The notes under the pieces: generated by a model
What the model saw: only the letters and a program-made list of their open reading frames with translations
What the model was told of the DNA's origin: nothing
Database searches by the model: none
Shown: in pieces, positions 58,152 to 64,000 of the stretch
Numbering within the stretch: position 1 is the stretch's first letter
Layout of the letters: each line of letters opens with the position of its first letter
Translations under genes and position numbers: made by a program
Assembly (NCBI GenBank): GCA_942486035.1
Contig: CALNXK010000009.1
Location: 2,323,501-2,387,500, forward strand
DNA from: Porites lobata
Lineage: Eukaryota > Cnidaria > Anthozoa > Scleractinia > Poritidae
DNA: 64,000 nt
Direction of reading: 5' to 3'

Positions 58152-58908
58152 TTAAAGTCCTTTTAGAGAAAATGGATTGTGACTGTTTATCTATTGACCC
58201 CGATAAACGGGGTAGGCACAGTAACAGACCGCGCAAATTGACGGAAGATGCGAGGAGACAAGTAACAGAGTTTATCTGTTCCCATTCGGCAAACCACTCG
58301 CACTACAGAAGGGCGCGAACGGAAAAACAATTTTTTGATACGCCGACAACTATGAGGAGAATGTGGGGACAGTTTACTAGACAATACCCGAATTTCACCT
58401 CGACACGTTTGGGAAAGAAAAACAAAGGTCCTGTTATAAGTTTTACTACCTTCAGGAACGTGTTCAACGAAGATCTCGGCAGCAGGTTGGGTTTTCGAAA
58501 ACCACGAGAAGACACATGTCAGGTTTGTGACAAGACCTTAAACACGATAGGACGAATGACAAACGGCGCAGCCGAGGACGGCGCCAGAAATGAAGAAGAA
58601 CTTCAAAGAATAAGAACAGAACGTGAAAATCATTTAATTGAGGGCGAAAGGAGATATGCTGCCTTAAAGTATGACATGTTTGTTCTGTCTAAGAAACGGG
58701 TCAATGGGTGTACAGATGAAAGTTAGCAGATGAATTGTCGACGCTGATTTCCTCTTTGCTTTAGCTTGAAGGTCAAGAAAATGTAGGAAGAGTTTAAAAC
58801 TCAGTATAGTTAAGGTGAATAAAGTGTTGAAAGAATTTGTACTTGCTGAGTTCGAGTTGATTTGAGAGAAGGTGGGTAACTTTGTAGTTTGCGATTTGAT
58901 GGCACTAG

Positions 58909-59114
58909 TAATAGGCCCTCTGCAGCTAGCCATTCATGTGGTACAAAACCGCCATGCTGCAGAGCAAAAGTCGCACTGGGACAAGACAGACAAAAGACAT
59001 ACCGGCATAATTTTAAATGGTAATTTTCTTTGTTAGTCTTGTCCCAGTGCGACTTTTGCTCTCCAGCACGGCGGTTTTGTACCACGTGAATGACTAGCTG
59101 CAAAGGGCCTATTA
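58909..59114. mobile_element. 206-bp hairpin element
   Basis: TAATAGGCCCTCTGCAGCTA pairs with TAGCTGCAAAGGGCCTATTA, continuing through GGTACAAAACCGCC and AGCAAAAGTCGCACTGGGAC with their inverses. It interrupts the transposase-like gene. Confidence 0.75.
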
Positions 59115-59587
59115 CCTTAGCCTACCAAAGCTAATCGCATGTCTCAGATCAAGGCTTTGTTAACTTGAGGAAAGTACAACCTTTCTATGCCTTATGATAG
59201 GTGGGTAGCCCTCCCTCCTACCATGAAACATGGGCCTGAATCCGAAAAAGGGTTGCGTATTTGTTATATATCTGTTTTAAAAAATCGCCCTCCTCGAATT
59301 GTCATCCCTTTTAATTATTCATTACATAAAAAAGTCTCCGTACTAATACAAAATACACACCGCATCACGGAAAAAGATTCACTAAAACACATACAATTTC
59401 AGTTCAAAAAAGTACAGGAAACCGTGAGCCATGGCAGACTGAACAGAGATATTTAGAGTCTCTTTTACGGAAAAGAGCAAACGTCAGATTCAAGTTGAGA
59501 ATTTCACAACAAGAAACAGGGAACACTTGGTCACGTGGTACAAATTCACGTTTGCCGTTTGCCGCAAACGTGACTCTTGGCTCCAAC

Positions 59588-59810
59588 AGGGAGCTTAAGC
59601 AACAGCGTTTTTGAGCGACGGACGTCAACCGGAAGTGGCTTTTTGCAACATTGGGCAGTGGGTGGGCTCAAAATTTCGGGCAAATCGTCTTTATAAGAGA
59701 AAAGAAACTTAGCGATACAAATTTTTTTAGCGTCAAGGCATATAAAAGAAGAGAAGGCCTCACTTCCGGTTGACGTGCATCGCTCAAAGTCGTGTTTGCT
59801 TAGGGTCCCT
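59588..59810. mobile_element. 223-bp TIR element, AGGGA ends
   Basis: AGGGAGCTTAAGCAA pairs with TTGCTTAGGGTCCCT with a few mismatches. Pairing continues through TTGAGCGA and CGTCAACCGGAAGTG. It interrupts the transposase-like gene. Confidence 0.75.
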
Positions 59811-59971
59811 AATGTGAAGACAACTGTTTGCAAGGTCAACGGACCTGCGCGCGCTCTCTTAAGTTTCTCTTCCAATGACTGTCGCAAACGTAAGTGATAA
59901 CGGTAGTTTTTTTTTTTGAATATCGAGCCACTAGCGCAAGCTGTAAATAACTGAAGAGATAAGTTTTAAAG

Positions 59972-61062
59972 TAAACTGAGTGCTGCGTTAAAGAGGGCAC
60001 GACGTGTTAAGCCTCACGTAGTCAAGCCCCTTTCATGGACTAAAATGGCCTCGAAAACGCTTACTTTGCATATGGATTTTCACAAAAGCTTACCTACACC
60101 AAAGGTGTCGTCTCAAGACTGGTATTACTCAAAAAAGCTCAGGACAAGCCTAATGGGTATATACTGCGCAAACCAGGAGGTCATACACTGTTTTATGTAC
60201 GACGAGTCTATTGCTGGTGTAGGCCCAAATGAAGTGATCTCAATCTTGGACTATTTTCTCAAAAAACTTCAGACGGAGCAAGGCCGAGACAGGTATGACC
60301 ATCTTATAGTGTGGTGTGACAATTCTCCGGCTCAGTTTAAGCAAAACTTTCTATTTTTTTATATGGATTACCTGGTCACAAGAGGAGACTTCCTACGAAC
60401 AGACTTAAAATATCTTGTTGGAGGGCCACTCGTATAGTGTGTGCGATAGATATTTTGGAAACATTCAAAAAGTTTTTAACGCCCAAGAGAAAATTGAAAC
60501 ACCCAAAGATTGGGAAAACGTTCTAGTCAGCAGTGGTTTATCAAGCGTCAAGGTCTATTGGGTAGGTCTTGACATGATAAAGGACTACAAGTCATTTTTA
60601 AAGTTAAAATACGTCAGTAGAAACGAAGATTTACAGCACGAGAAATTTGAGGTCAAAGAAATCGCGTGGATTAATGTTGGAATTGGGGAACAGCCTGATG
60701 ACAGCGGCAATCTGAAAGTTGTAGATCATCCCGACTGCGCCTTCGTGCGTTTCACTATTGACCCAAAACAGCAACCCAGGCTAGTTTCGTACACAAAGAG
60801 AAGGCAAGCAACTCCACTGCGAATAGACCTACTGACCACACTGAGGCAGGAACTAAGGCCAATTCGTGAAGATGTAAAGCAGCAGTGTCTAAATCTAGCT
60901 AGAAAATATTTAAGTGAACGTGCCGAACGTTTTTATGCTGCCCTACCATGTATCCAAGAGGGGAGCGAGATTGACGATTGAAAGTTATCATTATATACCT
61001 TTCACTTGAACATTAATCGTGTGTCCTAATTAGCTTCCTCTTTAACGCAGCACCTCAGTTTC
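59972..61062. repeat. Inverted repeats flanking the DDE-domain segment
   Basis: TAAACTGAGTGCTGCGTTAA followed by AGAGG at 59972-59996 is inverted as CCTCT, TTAACGCAGCACCTCAGTTT at 61038-61062, with one inserted base. These bracket the C-terminal coding part only. They may be ends of a deletion derivative or of the original transposon. Confidence 0.55.
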
Positions 61063-61081
61063 CTTCGCCTTGCCTTTGTCT

Positions 61082-61526
61082 TACAGTAAAACGTACCAAC
61101 AGACTAAGAACCTGGATTTTTCAAAGTTATCCTAAACAGGTTATTCTTTCTAATATATAAATGGTAGTTAGTACAGGTTAAGGCTATTTAGGTTCTTACA
61201 CAGGTTATGTTCTGAATAAGAAAAATACAATATAGCCAAGCGAATTTAGTGGTTCAGCTTATTCCTCATATAAAATCTGCACACCAAATAAGACGTTATG
61301 TAAAAACGACCATATAAAGAAAACCTAAAGCATTGACCTCATTGGCATTTAAACAGTCCAGTTAGAGCGATAATGCAAGTATGTCTTCAAAGAGGATTCT
61401 GAATAGTGACTGATCTAGCTTTTGCCCAAGGGTACAGGCAAATTTTTAGAAACTAAGAAATTGTTTCAATTTCTAGACTAAACAGGTTCTTAAAATATAG
61501 GTTCTTAGGTAAGGGGTTTCACTGTA
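61082..61526. mobile_element. 445-bp TIR element, TACAGTAAAA ends, copy 2
   Basis: Homologous to 19894-20363. It starts TACAGTAAAACGTACC and ends GGGTTTCACTGTA. GGTTCTTA / CTAAGAACC motifs recur inside. Confidence 0.7.
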
Positions 61527-61611
61527 TAGCACAATGTTATCATTCGCTAATAAAAAAATTGTTGTTGTTGTTGAAAAAACTACTATTTGCTGCTTGACCA
61601 TTCCGGTACGA

Positions 61612-61698
61612 CAGTGAGTTAGAAAACTACACTAGCCAATGGTTGGGATTCTTAGATAGGTACCTTTTTCTAAAATCAGACAGATATATATATATATA
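61612..61698. repeat. Right end of CTGTCTGATTT element plus (TA)n
   Basis: ACTACACTAGCCAATGGTTG and TTCTTAGATAGGTACC match 48831-48889, followed by AATCAGACAG and about eight TA units. Confidence 0.65.
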
Positions 61699-61838
61699 TC
61701 GTCCTTTTGCCTCAAAAGCAGTTTTTTGAGTGGTTTTGAGTTCGCCGTTTAATAATAATTCTATTATTAGATACAGTAAACGGCCAACTCAAAATCCTTC
61801 AAAATCACTCAAAAAACCGCTTTGAGGCAAAAGGACGA
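61699..61838. mobile_element. 140-bp hairpin element
   Basis: TCGTCCTTTTGCCTCAAAGC-like left arm pairs with GCTTTGAGGCAAAAGGACGA. AACGGC and GTTTAATAATA pair toward the centre. Confidence 0.75.
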
Positions 61839-62224
61839 CAATATACCACAAGTAAGGTAATCCAGCTTCTATTTAACATTGATTTGAATACATACTTAGC
61901 GATATATCGCTATAGGTGAAGCAAACGGTACATCCAGTACATTTACTTTCAAATAACAATCGGCTACACACACAGATTGTGTGGGCGCCCTGTGAAAAAA
62001 CCAACGACCAAAATATGTTATATACGTGAAAAAATTTCTCGATTGTGATTGGCTAAGAGCGATGCAGTTTTTAGATAACATGGTGCAGAAAAAAGGTAAT
62101 TGAGCGCAGAAAAGAGTAACAAAAGTGACATTCTGATTGGCTGATAAACAAAGGAACTCGCTGGGAGCCAATCAAATGCGCCATCTAAATGGCGCAAAAT
62201 TTGGTTCCGCTCCGAAAAACCGCA
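61839..62224. other. Spacer with GATTGGCTGA-type repeat fragments
   Basis: TGATTGGCTAAGAGCGATG and CTGATTGGCTGATAAAC occur, as does the small palindrome TGCGCCATCTAAATGGCGCA. These are probably transposon fragments. No gene is seen. Confidence 0.4.
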
Positions 62225-62725
62225 ATGGTTGGCGTTTGCAGCACATCTGCTTTTGCGACCGAAAAAACTGTAGAGGAGCTGAAAAACTGTTCTAAAAACG
62301 AAAGCACCTGTAGTTGGATTTTGATTTTGATTTCTTTGTTTGGAAGAATTGGTGCGTAGATAAGGAAATTACTGATGAAATAGAAAATTATGAGCCCGCT
62401 GAGCTTATCACTTTCCTCGAGCATTTCTACGCCGAAATAAAAAGTTGAAGATTATGAAACAAAAGGCTGCATCCTGTCCCGTGTACGTGACCGAGAATTT
62501 AGTTCGTCCAAAGAGGTGTTAGAGGACAAAGTGAGACAGCTTCGCTTGGCTGGCCGTGGTAAGCGCCCAAACAAAGATCGGCAAGTATGAGAGGAGGAAG
62601 AAGAAATTCTCTGGAAGAGCGGAAAACTCGAGGTTATAACCCAGAATCTTTAATTCAAACACATTGAACAATTCCATGAAATGTTCAGCCCGTTTCTGCA
62701 GCTTGCAAACTTTAAAAACATCGAG
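62225..62725 (+). pseudogene. Crypton-type tyrosine-recombinase N-terminal fragment
   Basis: Three frames in order give parts of one family. First, from ATG at 62225, SAFATEKTVEELKNCSKN. After a frame change, VWKNWCVDKEITDEIENYEP, AELITFLEHFYAEI. After another, SRVRDREFSSSKEVL, RLAGRGKRPNKDRQV, a stop, then EEEEEILWKSGKL and PESLIQT. The FYAE(I/V)R, DREF..SK.VL and PNK/R ... EEE..LW pattern is that of the N-terminal domain of Crypton-derived recombinases common in cnidarians (ZMYM/KCTD1-like in databases). The catalytic domain is absent. At least two frameshifts and one stop mark it as dead. Confidence 0.6.
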
Positions 62726-63519
62726 CAAAATGTTGTTGTTGTTGCACTTGTGATGATATTTGCGGCATTTGAATAATTTATTTTTGCACGTAGTTTACGC
62801 TATCTCGCTTAACCCATCTCGCAATTTTTTCATGAATATTATTAATAAGTAATCTCATGATTTTTCCCGTCCAAAGTGGAATAAATAAGCACTCGTAATT
62901 TTTTTTAAAGACCACAAATTAAACTCGCCCTACGGGCTTGTGCAGTTTTGTTAGCCTTCGAAAAAATTTACTCGTGCTCAGTAATTCCAAATTCCACTCA
63001 AAATCATGTGATTACCCGGGCGGTACAAATATGCGTAAAATAGTCTGATTGCTTTTCGTCGGTAGTTTTTAAAATGTCGTTACTAAAAATACCCAGCACT
63101 TTCGAAGATTTATATAACCACCAGAAAGTCGGCGCAAAATTACTCCTGTTTAAGAAAAAAGTGTTCATGATCACTTCATAGACACTGATATCTTGTTGAC
63201 GGAATCCGCCTACCGTTAAGCCAGTCACAGAGACAACAAAAATGCTGTAGTTATAACGGAGATGTGTTACATTGCGATCTTATATATGGCGGCGCGTAGT
63301 AGAGTTTTTTGATCAAACTTTGATGAAACATAGTTCTCGTCTTAAACAAAATTATTTCGAAGGAGCAATTAAAGCTGAGAGACGCGAAACGAGAAGTTCT
63401 TCATCAGACATACGAATACTTCAGGGTAAAGATTTCCTTTGCCTCAGCCTCTAGTAACTTGTATGCATAAAAGGTCTTTTCCTTTGTCTTTTCATGGGCA
63501 AGTCTTCCTTGCTCGGTCC
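62726..63519. other. Spacer; possible MITE at 62877-62997
   Basis: TGGAATAAATAAGCACTCGT at 62877 is roughly inverted as ACTCGTGCTCAGTAATTCCA at 62972-62996. The rest shows no gene; it contains the 3' flank of the GT31 gene. Confidence 0.4.
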
Positions 63520-64000
63520 CTATGGTTGGAGCGTAAATTCGATTGGGGGAAATGAAACATTGAAAGGCAGTTTGCGATATCGGCTGTGAAATCCAAACAT
63601 CTGTTCGCGTGTGAGACTGTGTCCTACTGCATAATACTTCATAAGGTTGCTGTCTTTCCAGTTTTTCCACGCTTTCGGTGGAATCCTGACCTGTATATAA
63701 ACTCCAATGTCTTTGAGTTGAATTGGCTTCACACCAACCTTCTGAGCTAATATCCCTATGAACACGTCTTCTAAAGGGAAGGAAGAGCCTTCGGTGAAAG
63801 AGGCCTCAAGCACTTCGAGAACAACAGCTCTAGACATGAAATAAAAGGGCCCATTGCAGTATGGGGGAAAGTAAGTTTTATTATAATGTTGCTTGCTTAC
63901 ATGCCATTTGTGCAGTGGATTCCTTATCGGTTTTGCTTTAGTCAGTAAATAGCCACCGTACAGCTTATCGGGTAAAGAGGCAGTTCTGAGCCACCAAATC
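63520..64000 (-). CDS. GT31 beta-1,3-glycosyltransferase, C-terminal part
   Basis: The minus strand is open from the window edge to TAG at 63520-63522, 159 codons in one exon. It contains KLYGGYLLTKAKPIRNPLHKW, a segment matching KWYVPKDLYP of B3GALT/B3GNT enzymes, then YFPPYCNGPFYFMSRAVV and FPLEDVFIGILAQKVGV. The last two are the PPYCSG..Y and EDV motifs of CAZy family GT31. These type II Golgi enzymes transfer galactose or GlcNAc to glycoproteins and glycolipids. The DxD metal site and membrane anchor lie beyond the window, so the acceptor specificity cannot be told. The methionine at 63837 is internal, not the start. Confidence 0.85.
   Translation of the reverse strand, partial: IWWLRTASLPDKLYGGYLLTKAKPIRNPLHKWHVSKQHYNKTYFPPYCNGPFYFMSRAVVLEVLEASFTEGSSFPLEDVFIGILAQKVGVKPIQLKDIGVYIQVRIPPKAWKNWKDSNLMKYYAVGHSLTREQMFGFHSRYRKLPFNVSFPPIEFTLQP

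Larger units (their letters stand above)
56049..60981 (+). pseudogene. Broken DDE-transposase-like gene
   Basis: Four collinear plus-strand segments belong to one protein family. 56049-56540 holds a cysteine/basic region ending in CKIAFMKCYGVSPKKIK. 58152-58726 holds RGRHSNRPRKL, a winged-helix-like block (HYRRARTEKQFFD, FRNVFNEDLGSRLGF) and KPREDTCQVC. 60045-60430 holds LHMDFHKSLPTPKVS and the acidic motif LIVWCDNSPAQFKQN. 60415-60981 begins GHSYSVCDRYFGNIQK and runs to the stop. The order and the D...WCDN...GHS-x3-CD pattern match a widespread animal family of transposase-derived proteins, possibly covered by Pfam DUF7869. Defects: a 1,611-bp element splits segments 1 and 2; a one-base insertion near 60418 shifts the frame; 58727-60010 is non-coding and holds two MITEs. 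There is no ATG before segment 1; a splice acceptor TAAAATAG at 56041-56048 suggests an upstream exon. Confidence 0.65.

Noticed and set aside
59187..59456. Plus-strand ORF of 89 residues between the transposase-like segments
   Set aside because: Faint similarity to retroelement proteins only; no motif that I can name.

Overview
The window is nuclear DNA from an animal, most likely an anthozoan cnidarian such as a stony coral. Its genes are single-copy metazoan orthologues split by GT-AG introns. The base composition is AT-rich. The introns and spacers are packed with short DNA transposons, foldback elements, a tRNA-derived SINE and LINE fragments. The species assignment is inference; no rRNA or mitochondrial marker is present. 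All exon boundaries below were worked out by hand from splice consensus, reading phase and protein similarity.

Layout. (1) 86-1171, +: an intronless DEDDy 3'-5' exonuclease of the EXD1 type with a C-terminal cysteine cluster. (2) 1.2-7.7 kb: repeats, including two copies of a 400-bp element with CAGGGGCACCCAACGA ends and a 1.5-kb inverted-repeat element. (3) 7739-13886, -: SPAG8, a ciliary doublet-microtubule inner protein, seven exons. (4) 14085-27251, +: GNB5, the G-protein beta-5 subunit, 13 exons and 352 residues. It is head-to-head with SPAG8, with only 198 bp between the start codons. (5) 30806-36525, -: TTC24, a TPR protein of 620 residues in three exons. (6) 36941-43576, +: SSR2, the translocon-associated protein beta subunit, 189 residues in six exons, head-to-head with TTC24. 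(7) 43.6-52 kb: a repeat-rich spacer with a 5'-truncated LINE on the minus strand. (8) 52188-54186, +: the last four exons of a gene I cannot name. (9) 56.0-61.1 kb, +: a broken DDE-transposase-like gene carrying a 1,611-bp TTAA-flanked element. The element interrupts the reading frame exactly at its TTAA duplication. (10) 62.2-62.7 kb, +: a degraded Crypton-type tyrosine-recombinase N-terminus. (11) 63520-64000, -: the C-terminal end of a GT31 beta-1,3-glycosyltransferase that runs off the window.

The host genes do not form a pathway. SPAG8 acts in cilia, GNB5 in G-protein signalling, and SSR2 at the ER translocon. The most striking structural feature is a set of at least nine unrelated-looking hairpin elements that all begin with TAG and end with CTA. 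Each is flanked by a 9-bp target duplication, and one is nested inside another. This points to one mobilising transposase, probably Mutator-like, acting on many different foldback bodies.
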